This document shows positions 18,203-27,358 of a DNA stretch of 64,000 nucleotides, piece by piece (within the stretch, counting starts at the first letter, position 1; every line of letters starts with the position of its first letter). Origin of the DNA: Deferribacteraceae bacterium V6Fe1 (GTDB lineage: Bacteria; Chrysiogenota; Deferribacteres; Deferribacterales; Deferrivibrionaceae). The notes beneath the pieces are model-generated. The model did not search any database and was not told the DNA's origin. It saw only the letters and a program-made list of their open reading frames with translations. The stretch spans positions 248,001-312,000 of the forward strand of contig CP063375.1 in assembly GCA_022813675.1 (NCBI GenBank). The letters are read 5' to 3'. A program made the position numbers and the translations under genes.

Positions 18203-18451
18203 TTAATGTGATGGACAACTGCAGCCTGAGCAGCCGCTTCCACAACCACCTGATTCAGACAGGTAAAGTTCAAGCCACTCGTTAAATTGGGCATCTAACC
18301 AACTTTTATCGTCATCAGACAGCTTAGTATATTGAGTTTCATAATAAGTCTTTGCTTCCTCAAGCTCTTCTTTTTCCTGATCCGTAAGCTCATCAATAAA
18401 ATCCTGAGCAACTACCAATTCCTTTCTTAACTCCAACAATTCTAATCTCAT
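18203..18451 (-). CDS. Small acidic protein with a Cys/Gly-rich tail, function unknown
   Basis: 82 aa. The first 65 residues are highly charged and mostly helical (ELLELRKELVVAQDFIDEL, then a Glu/Lys-rich stretch and a Trp-containing acidic segment). The last 17 residues form the tail GGCGSGCSGCSCPSH, with four cysteines in a CxxxCxxCxC pattern and a terminal His, which looks suited to metal binding or thiol chemistry. I do not recognise the family. It is a stand-alone unit with a strong AGGAGG, its own terminator, two terminators behind it from rpsI, and a hairpin covering the ribosome binding site. The start, spacing and terminator make it a convincing gene. Confidence 0.85.
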   Translation of the reverse strand: MRLELLELRKELVVAQDFIDELTDQEKEELEEAKTYYETQYTKLSDDDKSWLDAQFNEWLELYLSESGGCGSGCSGCSCPSH

Positions 18452-18456
18452 AGGTG

Positions 18457-18475
18457 CCTCCTAATATTTTAGGAG
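18457..18475 (-). promoter_or_regulatory. Hairpin sequestering the Shine-Dalgarno of the Cys-tailed gene
   Basis: On the minus strand CTCCTAA, a 4-base loop AATA and TTAGGAG form a perfect 7-bp stem. Five of the six bases of the AGGAGG ribosome binding site are inside it. The ATG follows 5 bases after the AGGAGG. This is compatible with translational control, or with silencing of read-through RNA from rpsI. Confidence 0.55.
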
Positions 18476-18476
18476 T

Positions 18477-18505
18477 AAAATAGTCTTAATTTGTAAAAAA
18501 AGCAA
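18477..18505 (-). promoter_or_regulatory. Weak candidate promoter of the Cys-tailed gene
   Basis: TTGCTT (18505-18500), a 17-base spacer and TATTTT (18482-18477). It overlaps the tail of an rpsI terminator. The predicted start, about 18470, would fall inside the 5' arm of the SD-sequestering hairpin. Confidence 0.3.
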
Positions 18506-18530
18506 GGGTTTTATTGAAAAATAATCCTTG
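18494..18530 (-). terminator. Second terminator downstream of rpsI
   Basis: CAAGG and CCTTG, with inner TTATT and AATAA, form an imperfect stem followed by seven T bases on the minus strand. Confidence 0.55.
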
Positions 18531-18534
18531 AAAT

Positions 18535-18560
18535 AAAAAAGGCCGGATAAGTCCGGCCTT
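18535..18560 (-). terminator. Main terminator of the ffh-to-rpsI operon
   Basis: GGCCGGA and TCCGGCC pair in a perfect 7-bp stem with a 4-base loop, followed by TTTTTTATTT, 8 bases past the rpsI stop. Confidence 0.9.
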
Positions 18561-18568
18561 GAGTATGA

Positions 18569-18955
18569 TTAACGTTTTGAAAACTGTGAACTTTTTCTTG
18601 CTTTAGGTTTACCAGGCTTCTTCCTTTCGACCATTCTTGGGTCTCTGGTAAGAAATCCTTCTGCCTTAAGACTTTTTCTGTATTCTGGATTGTATGTGAT
18701 AAGAGCCCTTGCAAGACCATGTCTTACAGCACCTGCCTGACCTGTCTTCCCGCCACCGGTAACAGTAATGTAAAGATCAAATTTACCTGCACCTTTAACC
18801 ACTTCAACCGGTTGCATAATAATTTGTCTCAAGATAGCCCTTTCAAAATACTCGTCAAATGCCTTGCCATTAACAGTTATCTTACCGTTACCCGGTTTTA
18901 AAAATACACGAGCAACTGATGTCTTTCTCCTTCCTGTTCCGTAAAAGTAATCCAT
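18569..18955 (-). CDS. rpsI: 30S ribosomal protein S9
   Basis: 128 aa with [25 protein letters not shown]-type start (motif at residues 6-25), [20 protein letters not shown] and the basic tail ending [11 protein letters not shown], whose last residues reach the ribosomal P site. It follows rplM in the universal order and is the last gene before two terminators. Confidence 0.97.
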   Translation of the reverse strand: MDYFYGTGRRKTSVARVFLKPGNGKITVNGKAFDEYFERAILRQIIMQPVEVVKGAGKFDLYITVTGGGKTGQAGAVRHGLARALITYNPEYRKSLKAEGFLTRDPRMVERKKPGKPKARKSSQFSKR

Positions 18956-18964
18956 CTATTCCCC

Positions 18965-19390
18965 CTAAAACTCTATTTTTTCAGGTTGCTGAGCTGAATG
19001 AGGATGCTCACTTCCGCTATAAATCTTCAGCTTTTTAAGCATCTGTCTTCCCAGTCTATTTTTTGGAAGCATCCTTTTAACAGCCAATCTGATAACTTCT
19101 TCAGGTTTTCTATCAAGCATCTGCTCCAATGTCTTCTCTTTAAGACCGCCGAAATATCCTGAATAAGCATAATAAACTTTATCAGTAAGCTTTTTACCGG
19201 TCACTTTAATCTTTTCAGCGTTAACAACCACTACAAAATCACCTGTATCCATAAACGGGGTATACACAGGTTTATTTTTACCCATTAAAATCATAGCAAT
19301 CCTTGTAGCAAGTCTTCCCAATATCTTATCATTTGCATCCACAAGGTACCATTTTTTTTCGCTATCAGCCTTTGCCCAAGTCGTCTTCAT
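18965..19390 (-). CDS. rplM: 50S ribosomal protein L13
   Basis: 141 aa. Contains [34 protein letters not shown] and the C-terminal [19 protein letters not shown]. Paired with rpsI. Here it follows rplS directly (14-base gap), linking the L13-S9 pair to the rpsP-rimM-trmD-rplS cluster. Confidence 0.97.
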   Translation of the reverse strand: MKTTWAKADSEKKWYLVDANDKILGRLATRIAMILMGKNKPVYTPFMDTGDFVVVVNAEKIKVTGKKLTDKVYYAYSGYFGGLKEKTLEQMLDRKPEEVIRLAVKRMLPKNRLGRQMLKKLKIYSGSEHPHSAQQPEKIEF

Positions 19391-19404
19391 CTCAAATACC
19401 TCTC

Positions 19405-19761
19405 TTAGAAGCCTTTTCTTCTTTCTTTAATTCTCGCAGCCTTACCACGAAGATCCCTAATATAGTAAAGCTTAGCCCTTCTAACCTTACCGCTCTTAAC
19501 AAGTTCTATGGACTCTATCCTTGGAGAATACATTGGAAACGTTCTTTCCACACCAATATCTCCAACAACTTTTCTAACCGTAAATGTTGTCCTTGCACCT
19601 GCTCGTCTAATTCTAATAACGAGCCCTTCAAATGCCTGAACCCTTTCCTTATTCCCTTCAACAATTCTGAAGTTAACTCTCAGGGTATCACCTGCGCGGA
19701 ATTCAGGAACATTCTTATTCATAAATTCTGCTTCAATAGCTTCAATTAGCTTGTTGTTCAT
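19405..19761 (-). CDS. rplS: 50S ribosomal protein L19
   Basis: 118 aa with [28 protein letters not shown] and [16 protein letters not shown], the complete family signature. The start overlaps the end of the trmD fusion gene by 20 bases. Confidence 0.97.
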   Translation of the reverse strand: MNNKLIEAIEAEFMNKNVPEFRAGDTLRVNFRIVEGNKERVQAFEGLVIRIRRAGARTTFTVRKVVGDIGVERTFPMYSPRIESIELVKSGKVRRAKLYYIRDLRGKAARIKERRKGF

Positions 19762-21064
19762 CTTTATTTCCTCCTAAAAGGCCATTAATCTTATTTAAAT
19801 ATATAGCAACTGCACTTCTTACCGACAGATGATTAAAACTACCTGCGCCCTTAATCGGCTCAATAGTCACATCTACCAGCTTCATCAAATCTTCCGACAT
19901 CCCCCAACCGGTACCAAAAAGCAACAGAATAGGCTTGTCAAAATTTTCTTTAAGAAAGGGCTCAAGCTTCGCTCTATTCGGGGCATCCTTAGCGGACGTG
20001 GCAACGAGCACAGGCCTGCATCCTTCCTTATTCTCTATAAACTCAATTACTTCGCTTAAACTCTCTTTAATTATGGTATACTCAAAAGCCTCCTTCCTGT
20101 TAGGATTATAGGTAGCTCCGTAACCTTCCTGCCAGTGAGTTAAAACTCTTCTGGCAATTTCCCTTTGTGCTTCCAAAGGGTTTACCACAAAATAATTTTT
20201 AACGCCGAAGGTCCTACATGACCTCGATATATCGTGTAAGTCCATATTGGTTATGGACGTAGCTACAATATCACCATGTTTGTCTACCATAGGATAATGC
20301 AGCAAAGCAACATACAGACTCACACCCTTTTCAAACCTCTCAACAATTTGGGACACAAATTTACTACTTTCGACTTCGAGAGCCTTATGTTTTAGCAAAT
20401 CAGGTCTATTTTGTAAAGTAATTTTTAAAGATTCTTTGTATCTCCACTCATTTATTTCCTTATGGTTGCCGTTTACCAATACATCCGGGACTCTAAGTCC
20501 TTCATATTCATAAGGTCTTGTATAATGTGGATACTCAAGTAGACCGTCACTAAAAGATTCCTCATGGAAAGACATTTCGTCTCCAAGCACTCCGGGAATA
20601 AGTCTTGCCACAGAATCTATTATAACTGAAGCCGCCAGCTCACCACCTGTCAAAATAAAATCTCCTAAGGAGATCTCTTCATCAACTACAAGTTTCCTGA
20701 CTCTTTCATCTACCCCTTCATACCTTCCGCAGATAAAGGTAACACTATCATATTCAAGTAATTTTTGTGCGACACTTTGAGTATATTTTTTCCCTCTGGG
20801 GTCTAACAAGATAACATGAGTGTTTTTATCATTCGTTTTAATGCTTTTCACTGCATCACATATTGGTTCAGGTTTTAAAAGTAAGCCTTGTCCGCCACCA
20901 TATTGGTAATCGTCAACGGTTTTATGTTTATCTTTTGTAAAGTCACGTAAGTTCACAGGATTTATTTTTATAAGATTTTTTTTAATCCCCTGATAAATAA
21001 CACCATAAGAAAATATGGCATCTATCATTTCCGGAAAAATAGTTATAACATTATAAGTCTTCAC
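19742..21064 (-). CDS. trmD: TrmD tRNA (guanine-N1)-methyltransferase fused to a second SPOUT methyltransferase domain
   Basis: 440 aa, nearly twice the usual TrmD length (about 240 aa). Residues 1-230 are a complete TrmD, which makes m1G37 in t[17 protein letters not shown] (55-68), [12 protein letters not shown] (111-122), [14 protein letters not shown] and [10 protein letters not shown] form the knotted SAM site. Residues 249-430 form a second SPOUT domain of the COG4752/RNA_Me_trans type: [48 protein letters not shown] (381-390) and [16 protein letters not shown] at the C-terminal knot. In other bacteria this domain is usually a separate gene between trmD and rplS. Its RNA target is unknown to me. 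There is no stop or frameshift at the junction. The gene overlaps rimM (14 bases) and rplS (20 bases). Confidence 0.92.
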   Translation of the reverse strand: MKTYNVITIFPEMIDAIFSYGVIYQGIKKNLIKINPVNLRDFTKDKHKTVDDYQYGGGQGLLLKPEPICDAVKSIKTNDKNTHVILLDPRGKKYTQSVAQKLLEYDSVTFICGRYEGVDERVRKLVVDEEISLGDFILTGGELAASVIIDSVARLIPGVLGDEMSFHEESFSDGLLEYPHYTRPYEYEGLRVPDVLVNGNHKEINEWRYKESLKITLQNRPDLLKHKALEVESSKFVSQIVERFEKGVSLYVALLHYPMVDKHGDIVATSITNMDLHDISRSCRTFGVKNYFVVNPLEAQREIARRVLTHWQEGYGATYNPNRKEAFEYTIIKESLSEVIEFIENKEGCRPVLVATSAKDAPNRAKLEPFLKENFDKPILLLFGTGWGMSEDLMKLVDVTIEPIKGAGSFNHLSVRSAVAIYLNKINGLLGGNKDEQQAN

Positions 21065-21569
21065 TTACCAAACCTGCTTCATCAACTATAATAATTTTAT
21101 TTTCGACATCTATCTTAGGGATATGAAATTCATTATTGGAGATAAGATACTCCTTACCATTTTCACCTTCTATTACAAAAATTTCATTGCCGCCATTGTC
21201 ATAGATATCGTTCAACACACCTACAAACTTACCCTCAATAGTCATAACTTTTGCACCGATAAAATCTTCCAAATAACATTCATCTTCAGACATGTATTCT
21301 TTAAGCATCTCGTGGGAAGCATAAACGGCCAAACCGGCAAACTTTTTAGCACGGTCTATATCATCTACACCTTTACACTTAACAATAAAATTCTTCTTAT
21401 TTTCTCTTACTTCTTCAACTTCATAGGAAAACATTATTTTGTCATCTTTACCCATAAGAAGATATTCCAAATCATAAAATATTTCTATATCTTCTGTTTT
21501 TGGGATTAGCTTAAAGTGTCCTTTAAGACCGTGAGTGCCCGATATTATTCCAATTTTTGCAATTTTCAT
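21051..21569 (-). CDS. rimM: Ribosome maturation factor RimM
   Basis: 172 aa with the N-terminal KIGIISGTHGLKGHFKL and the PRC-barrel-like C-terminal part (YLEDFIGAKVMT, GVLNDIYDNGGNEIFVIE, FHIPKIDVENKIIIVD). It binds S19 and helps 30S head assembly. The ATG at 21569 is preceded by ATCAATCAAA and lacks a Shine-Dalgarno. A terminator-like hairpin lies just upstream, so rimM-trmD and later genes may be expressed at a lower level than rpsP. Confidence 0.93.
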   Translation of the reverse strand: MKIAKIGIISGTHGLKGHFKLIPKTEDIEIFYDLEYLLMGKDDKIMFSYEVEEVRENKKNFIVKCKGVDDIDRAKKFAGLAVYASHEMLKEYMSEDECYLEDFIGAKVMTIEGKFVGVLNDIYDNGGNEIFVIEGENGKEYLISNNEFHIPKIDVENKIIIVDEAGLVSEDL

Positions 21570-21582
21570 TTTGATTGATTTA

Positions 21583-21607
21583 TAAAAGAAGCCCCAAAAA
21601 GGGGCTT
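21583..21607 (-). terminator. Internal terminator/attenuator between khpA and rimM
   Basis: AAGCCCC and GGGGCTT pair in a 7-bp stem with a 5-base T loop, followed by TCTTTT on the minus strand. On the plus strand it is also followed by T bases, so it could act in both directions, but no plus-strand gene ends here. Confidence 0.8.
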
Positions 21608-21612
21608 TTTTA

Positions 21613-21843
21613 TTACTCTAAAATTTCCAATACTACTCTTTTGCCTTTTTTGATTCCAGCTGCATTTAAAATAGTTCTGATAGATCTTGCAGTTCTTCCC
21701 TGTTTTCCGATTACTTTGCCAAGGTCGGCAGGATCAACTCTAAGCTCAATTACAGTAGTTTTTTCGCCTTCAACCTCTTCAAGCATTACTTTGTCAGGAT
21801 TGTCAACAAGAGACTTAACGATAAATTCCACTAACTCTTTCAC
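21613..21843 (-). CDS. khpA: KH-domain RNA-binding protein (KhpA/YlqC family)
   Basis: 76 aa, a single KH domain with [24 protein letters not shown] containing the GKxGR-type RNA-contact loop. It is commonly found between rpsP and rimM, as here. It probably acts as a small RNA chaperone, often with KhpB. Confidence 0.93.
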   Translation of the reverse strand: MKELVEFIVKSLVDNPDKVMLEEVEGEKTTVIELRVDPADLGKVIGKQGRTARSIRTILNAAGIKKGKRVVLEILE

Positions 21844-21859
21844 AGTGCACCTCCATCAT

Positions 21860-22132
21860 TTACTTAGCAGCTTTTGACTCAGCAAACTTTTTTATAATAC
21901 CTGCCCTACTTAAAATATTCTTTACAGTATCAGTAGGGATAGCTCCATCTGACAGCCACTTCAAAGCTTTCTCTTCGTCAATTTTTACCTCTGCAGGCTC
22001 AACAAGAGGATTGTAATAACCCAAAATTTCGATGAATCTTCCATCTCTTCTTGCTTTACTATCAGCAACCACTACCCTGTAAAAAGGTCTCTTCTTTCTT
22101 CCCATTCTCATTAATCTTATCTTTGTAGCCAC
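21860..22132 (-). CDS. rpsP: 30S ribosomal protein S16
   Basis: S16 with [20 protein letters not shown] and [13 protein letters not shown]. The frame extends to a GTG at 22141, but AGGAGG lies 8 bases upstream of the GTG at 22132, giving the family-typical [11 protein letters not shown] start and 90 aa. It sits 14 bases after ffh. Confidence 0.95.
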   Translation of the reverse strand: MATKIRLMRMGRKKRPFYRVVVADSKARRDGRFIEILGYYNPLVEPAEVKIDEEKALKWLSDGAIPTDTVKNILSRAGIIKKFAESKAAK

Positions 22133-22146
22133 AGCTAACACCTCCT

Positions 22147-23496
22147 TTATCGCATTGGGAATATATTTCTTAACAATTTTTTGTCAATTTTATTCTTCCC
22201 GCCTATTTTTTTTGTAAGTTTCTTCATCATTTTATTCGTTTGCTCAAGCTGATTAATCAGTTTATTGACATCATTTACCTGTACTCCAGCCCCTCTTGCA
22301 ATTCTCTTCTTTCTACTTCCATTTATAATCTTATAATACTTTCTCTCTTTTGGCGTCATAGATGAAATAATTGCCTCAAGCCTCTTGATATGCTTTTCAT
22401 CTATATCGATGTCCCCCATGGCAGAAAAACCAGGGATTAACCTCAATATACTTTCAAATGAACCCATACGCTTTATCATTTTAAACTGCTGAAGCATATC
22501 ATCAAAGTCCATTCCATTTTTGCTTATCTTACCCGCTATCTGCTCAGCTTCATCTTCATCAATAGCACTTTGCGCCATTTCGACAAGGGTAACAATATCA
22601 CCCATCCCAAGAATTCTGGAGGCCATTCTGTCAGGATAAAAAGGCTCAAATGCATCTAACTTTTCACCAATACCAACAAACTTTAGCGGCTTACCGGTAA
22701 CCTCTTTAATTGACAGAGCTGCACCACCTCTTGCATCACCGTCTAATTTTGTCAATATTACGCCGGTGATGCCCAAGAGCTCATCAAACTTCGCAGCAAC
22801 ATTAACTGCATCCTGCCCTGTCATGGCATCAGCTACAAAAAGTATCTCATTAGGATTTAAATGTTTTTTGATAGCGGCAAGCTCATTCATCAGATCTTCG
22901 TCGATATGAAGTCTTCCCGCAGTATCTATTATCATTACATCTTTCGCTGATTTTTTGGCTACGCTAAGCCCTTCTTCTGCTATCTTTAACGCATCGTTTA
23001 TACCCCTGTTGGCATAGACGTCACATTTTAACTGTTTACCGAGGGTTTCCAATTGATCTATAGCGGCAGGTCTGTAAATATCATCTGCAACCAAAAGTAC
23101 GGATTTGCCATTTTTCATAAAATGGCGTGCCAGTTTACCGGCAGAGGTAGTTTTACCGGAACCCTGCAAACCAACAAGCATTATAATAGTGGGAGGATTA
23201 GAGCTAAGTTTTAGCTTACTGTCATCCTTATCACCACCAAGGATATTTGTAAGCTCATCATTTACAATTTTTATAAAGACCTGTTCCGGGGTTAAGCTTT
23301 TTAAGACCTTTTCACCAAGGGCTTTTTCCTGAACATTTTGGATAAACTTTTTTACTACTTTATAATTAACATCTGCTTCAAGAAGTGCCATGCGCACTTG
23401 CCTGATAGCTTCCTTTATGTTGTCTTCACTAATTCTCGCCTGGCCTTTAATATTTCTAAAGACAGACTGCAACTTCTCATTTAATGCACCAAACAT
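22147..23496 (-). CDS. ffh: Signal recognition particle protein Ffh
   Basis: 449-aa SRP54 GTPase that targets nascent membrane and secreted proteins with 4.5S RNA. The N domain precedes the G domain, which has the P-loop [37 protein letters not shown] and [28 protein letters not shown]. The C-terminal M domain contains [31 protein letters not shown]. First gene of the run to rpsI, with its own consensus promoter. Confidence 0.97.
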   Translation of the reverse strand: MFGALNEKLQSVFRNIKGQARISEDNIKEAIRQVRMALLEADVNYKVVKKFIQNVQEKALGEKVLKSLTPEQVFIKIVNDELTNILGGDKDDSKLKLSSNPPTIIMLVGLQGSGKTTSAGKLARHFMKNGKSVLLVADDIYRPAAIDQLETLGKQLKCDVYANRGINDALKIAEEGLSVAKKSAKDVMIIDTAGRLHIDEDLMNELAAIKKHLNPNEILFVADAMTGQDAVNVAAKFDELLGITGVILTKLDGDARGGAALSIKEVTGKPLKFVGIGEKLDAFEPFYPDRMASRILGMGDIVTLVEMAQSAIDEDEAEQIAGKISKNGMDFDDMLQQFKMIKRMGSFESILRLIPGFSAMGDIDIDEKHIKRLEAIISSMTPKERKYYKIINGSRKKRIARGAGVQVNDVNKLINQLEQTNKMMKKLTKKIGGKNKIDKKLLRNIFPMR

Positions 23497-23538
23497 TTTA
23501 ATCCATCCCTTGGCATCCTATTTAAATTTAGAAAGACT

Positions 23539-23567
23539 CTTATATTTCACGCCCAACAAGTTGTCAA
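23539..23567 (-). promoter_or_regulatory. Sigma-70-type promoter of ffh operon
   Basis: Minus strand TTGACA (23567-23562), a 17-base spacer and TATAAG (23544-23539). It lies in the 133-base gap between DUF1015 and ffh, and the leader is about 35 bases long. Confidence 0.8.
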
Positions 23568-23629
23568 CTGTTTTTTGCAAATGCTTTTCAAAACTCTGTA
23601 AATTAGCACACTATATTTATCTTTAAACG

Positions 23630-24877
23630 CTACAATTCATTAATAACTAACCCTGTCTGAAGCTTAGGATAAAAGTAAGTGGATTTTTGAGGCATAACTA
23701 ATCCATTCTCGGAGATATCTCTGATAATATCTATATCAATCCCTTTAAGCAAAAAGGACGTAACAGGAAACTTTTTCGACAGCTTATCAATTTCTTCCTC
23801 AGACTGAACAAAGTATATCCCCTCTTTTCTTAAAATTTTCTCTTCGTCCATACCCAAAGCTTCTTTTAATATTACTTCTTGTAAAATATAAGTATTAACT
23901 TTCCTATAAACAGTATGAAGCCCTTCAAAAACGTTATCAAGTAAGGTTAAACCATAGTATTTATCTGAATGTTTCCATACTATCTTTTTATTGCTATCCG
24001 CTTCCAAAAATAAGTCTTTTTCCTCTTTTGCAATCTCTTTAACAGTAAAATAGTTTTTCAATTTTTCTTTAAAATCCGCCTCGCTAAAGCTCTCATCCAC
24101 CTTTACAACTCTATGAGTAGGGAATATTTTGAGCCCTTCATCATAAAAGTTAACAAACATCATCATTACATAGTCATATGGTTTTATATTTTCAGGATCA
24201 TCGCCATTTAGCTCTCTCATATATTTTTTGAAATTTAATGCCGTTTCATATCTGTGATGACCGTCAGCGATGTAAACTGCCTTATCACGCATAAACTTTT
24301 CTACTTTATCAATAACCTCCGGGTCATTTACAGTCCATAGCGTATTCTTTACACCATAAATATCCACTGCAGAAGAAATAGCCATATCTTTTTTCACGGT
24401 AGAAAATACCCTTTCAAGCTTATTCTCTTTGTCCATATAAAGTCCAAAAATCTGGCTAAAGTTTGTCCTACAAGCTTTCATTAGATTAAATCTATCCTCT
24501 TTTGGCCCTGACAATGTTTTTTCATGAGGAAATACCTTACCTTTACCGAGTTCTTCCAACTTCAACAAACCGACAAATCCTGTTCTTACATAAACAGTGC
24601 CGGCATACTCATACTCTTGTTCATATATGTAAAATGATGGATTCTGGTCTTTTATTAAGATACCTTCCTCTTTCCACTCTTTGTATTCCTTAGCAGCCAT
24701 CTCATATTTATCTTCCCCTTCTGGAAGAATTAACTTTACAATATTATAAGGGGACTTTGTAAGTAAGCTCTCCTTCATCTCTTTGGAAATAACATCATAT
24801 GGCGGAGCAATTACATTTTTCAGAAGAGACTTTTCCAAGTTATATCTAACACCCTTAAACGGCTTAACATACACCAT
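23630..24877 (-). CDS. DUF1015 family protein
   Basis: 415 aa, soluble. Family features are the N-terminal VKPFKGVRYN and NVIAPPYDVIS, FPHEKTLSGPKEDR and YIADGHHRYETAL. The biochemical function is unknown; some members have been discussed as SerB/kinase-like or HTH-associated, but I see no motif that decides. The gene follows tyrS by 10 bases and is probably the last gene of the run that begins at rho. Confidence 0.88.
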   Translation of the reverse strand: MVYVKPFKGVRYNLEKSLLKNVIAPPYDVISKEMKESLLTKSPYNIVKLILPEGEDKYEMAAKEYKEWKEEGILIKDQNPSFYIYEQEYEYAGTVYVRTGFVGLLKLEELGKGKVFPHEKTLSGPKEDRFNLMKACRTNFSQIFGLYMDKENKLERVFSTVKKDMAISSAVDIYGVKNTLWTVNDPEVIDKVEKFMRDKAVYIADGHHRYETALNFKKYMRELNGDDPENIKPYDYVMMMFVNFYDEGLKIFPTHRVVKVDESFSEADFKEKLKNYFTVKEIAKEEKDLFLEADSNKKIVWKHSDKYYGLTLLDNVFEGLHTVYRKVNTYILQEVILKEALGMDEEKILRKEGIYFVQSEEEIDKLSKKFPVTSFLLKGIDIDIIRDISENGLVMPQKSTYFYPKLQTGLVINEL

Positions 24878-24887
24878 AATTTCCTCC

Positions 24888-26090
24888 CTAACCTACCAAT
24901 ATTTTAGCAAATTTCCGCTTACCAACTTTTAAAACGTATTCCCCTGTTTCCAGTATTGTATTTAAATCTGCCACCTTCTCCCCGTTAATAGTAATTCCCC
25001 CTTGATTGGCAAGTCTTCGTGCCTCAGAGTTTGAGCTAACAAAGTTTAATCTGTTTATAATTTCAATCACTCTAAGGCCGCTTTCAATACTGACTTCGAG
25101 TAAATCATCAGGGATCTCTTTTTTGGAAAAAAGCGTTTCAAAATGGGTTAATGCGCCTTTGGCCCCATCCTCTCCATGATATCTTTTTACTATCTCATAA
25201 GCTAAATCTTTCTTTGCTTTCATAGGATGAAGTTTTTCAGATGCTATGTCATTCTTCATTTTCTCTATATCTTCAAGACTCTTTTCACTCAACAAAAGGT
25301 AATACCTAAACATCAACTCGTCGCTGATAGACATTATTTTACCAAACATATCATTTGCCGGCTCGTTAATGCCAACATAATTACCGAGAGATTTACTCAT
25401 TTTTTGAACGCCATCAAGCCCTTCAAGTATCGGAACAGTAATGGCTATTTGTGGTTTTTGCCCGTAATTTCTTTGCAAATCTCTGCCCACCAAAAGATTA
25501 AATTTCTGATCGGTGCCACCTAACTCTATGTCCGAATTTAGAGCCACAGAATCATACCCTTGCACAAGAGGATATAAAAATTCATGTATACTTATAGGTT
25601 TATTTGATTGGTATCTCTTTGCAAAGTCATCCCTCTCAAGCATTCTTGCTACCGTATATTGGGAAGCAAGTTTTATAAGCCCCGTAGTCCCCATCTCAAG
25701 CATCCATTTGCTATTGAAAGCTATCTCGGTTTTTTCAGGGTCTAATATTTTGAAAACCTGATCTTTATAAGTTTCTGCATTTTTAAGGACTTCTTCTTTG
25801 GATAAAGCTTTTCTCGTCTCATTTTTGCCGGTAGGGTCACCAATCATTCCTGTAAAGTCGCCTATAAGAAATATCACATGATGCCCAAGCTCTTGAAAAT
25901 GTCTCATTTTGTGTATTAATACTGTGTGACCAAGATGCAAATCAGGGGCGGTCGGGTCAAACCCTGCCTTTACTCTTAGCGGGATATTATTATCATAAGA
26001 ATAAGTAAGTTTGGCTATAAGCTCTTCTTCAACTATAATCTCCTCAGTTCCTCTTTTAATCACCTTTAATTGCTCTTCAACAGGTAACAT
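24888..26090 (-). CDS. tyrS: Tyrosyl-tRNA synthetase
   Basis: Class I aminoacyl-tRNA synthetase of 400 aa. [11 protein letters not shown] is the HIGH motif, [17 protein letters not shown] is typical of the TyrRS2 (TyrZ-like) group, and KMSKSLGN is the KMSKS loop. A C-terminal S4 domain ([18 protein letters not shown]) binds tRNA. It directly abuts pilD. Confidence 0.96.
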   Translation of the reverse strand: MLPVEEQLKVIKRGTEEIIVEEELIAKLTYSYDNNIPLRVKAGFDPTAPDLHLGHTVLIHKMRHFQELGHHVIFLIGDFTGMIGDPTGKNETRKALSKEEVLKNAETYKDQVFKILDPEKTEIAFNSKWMLEMGTTGLIKLASQYTVARMLERDDFAKRYQSNKPISIHEFLYPLVQGYDSVALNSDIELGGTDQKFNLLVGRDLQRNYGQKPQIAITVPILEGLDGVQKMSKSLGNYVGINEPANDMFGKIMSISDELMFRYYLLLSEKSLEDIEKMKNDIASEKLHPMKAKKDLAYEIVKRYHGEDGAKGALTHFETLFSKKEIPDDLLEVSIESGLRVIEIINRLNFVSSNSEARRLANQGGITINGEKVADLNTILETGEYVLKVGKRKFAKILVG

Positions 26091-26888
26091 CTATCCTCCA
26101 TACATTGTATTTAAATATAACGTTATAAGGGCATCACCATAAAATATATATACAATAGTTGCAAGAGAAATGAAAGGTCCAAAGGGCAAAGGGAAATTTC
26201 TGTCTTTTTTAACTAATATCACTGGGATACCAACAATTGTGCCAAAAAGTGAGCTGAGCATAAGTATCAAAAATAATGGTTTATACCCAAGAAAAGCCCC
26301 AATCATAGCCAAGAGCTCCACATCACCAAAACCCATACCTTCTTTTTTTGTAACAATCTGATATATAAAACCCGGGAGCCAAATGATAAGCCCTCCTACC
26401 AAAAGACCTATTACCGAATTCAAAAATGTCTTTAACCCTGGAGCAACCAATAAAGACAAGACAACCCCTAAAATCATCCCTCCCCTTGTCAAAACGACCG
26501 GAATCACACCACACTCGAAATTGTCTGAATCCAGAGAGGTAAAAAAATCAGTAAATGCTATCACTAACAGCATATAAAGAAAAATAATCATCTTAAGGGT
26601 TAAAAGTGAAATTCCGAAGTATCTGTAAGCAATTAAAAATGCAACTCCTGTCACGAGCTCCACAAAAGGATACTGAATAGATATTTTAGTCTTACAGCTG
26701 CTACATCTGCCTTTTAAAAATATATAACTTAATATCGGGATATTTTCATAAAATCTTATCTTATGCCCGCAGGCTTGACAGCTTGAGCCAGGATAAACTA
26801 TTGACTTACCGTAAGGGAGTCTGCAGATTAACACATTCATAAAGCTTCCAAATATTAAGCCCAGTGTAAAAAAAATAACCGAATACAT
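26091..26888 (-). CDS. pilD: Type IV prepilin peptidase/methylase
   Basis: 265-aa integral membrane aspartyl protease that cleaves and N-methylates prepilins. The N-terminal methylase part contains GSFMNVLICRLPYGKSIV and the two zinc cysteine pairs SCQACGH and RCSSCKT. The catalytic aspartates are in FTDFF (about 116) and GMGFGDVELLAMIGAFLG. About seven transmembrane helices. No pilus structural genes are adjacent, so the substrate pilins are encoded elsewhere. Confidence 0.94.
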   Translation of the reverse strand: MYSVIFFTLGLIFGSFMNVLICRLPYGKSIVYPGSSCQACGHKIRFYENIPILSYIFLKGRCSSCKTKISIQYPFVELVTGVAFLIAYRYFGISLLTLKMIIFLYMLLVIAFTDFFTSLDSDNFECGVIPVVLTRGGMILGVVLSLLVAPGLKTFLNSVIGLLVGGLIIWLPGFIYQIVTKKEGMGFGDVELLAMIGAFLGYKPLFLILMLSSLFGTIVGIPVILVKKDRNFPLPFGPFISLATIVYIFYGDALITLYLNTMYGG

Positions 26889-26893
26889 TTATT

Positions 26894-27358
26894 TTAGCTT
26901 TCTTTCAGAGCTACTTCCACCGTAAACTTTTCATCATCCACATTAAAAAATACTCCAAGACATGGAACGTTTGATGGCCTTTTTATTTTGTGCCCTTTCC
27001 CTACAATGACATTTGGAATAGAAATCTTAAACCTCAACCCTTTCTCGGAAAATACCTTCTTGGTGCTTCCTGCAACCATATTGATAAGCTCTCCAACCGC
27101 ATCCACAACATCATCATCTACTTCACTTTTTTCTTCGCCCAAAAACTTTGACACAACTTTTAACGCCAATTTTTCAGGCAGACTAATTACAACAGAGCCT
27201 ACGGCCTGACCGGCAAGCCCGATAACACCGGAAATATCAAAAGACGGCTCATCATCCTTTTTCAAATAAAGCTCACCTTTTTTAGGCTCTATACCTATCA
27301 TTGTATTGAACACTGAAAGTGTTGACTCTATAAATGGGTTTATATACTCCGCCTTCAT
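26894..27358 (-). CDS. cheX: CheX-like chemotaxis phosphatase
   Basis: 154 aa, CheC/CheX/FliY fold. It has the phosphatase-type motif E-x2-N-x2-G in DAVGELINMVAGSTKKVF, and ISGVIGLAGQAVGSVVISLP. CheX dephosphorylates CheY-P. It has only the single E/N motif, as expected for CheX and unlike the duplicated motif of CheC. It is separated from the flagellar cluster and sits between lpxI and pilD with 0-5 base gaps. Confidence 0.85.
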   Translation of the reverse strand: MKAEYINPFIESTLSVFNTMIGIEPKKGELYLKKDDEPSFDISGVIGLAGQAVGSVVISLPEKLALKVVSKFLGEEKSEVDDDVVDAVGELINMVAGSTKKVFSEKGLRFKISIPNVIVGKGHKIKRPSNVPCLGVFFNVDDEKFTVEVALKES

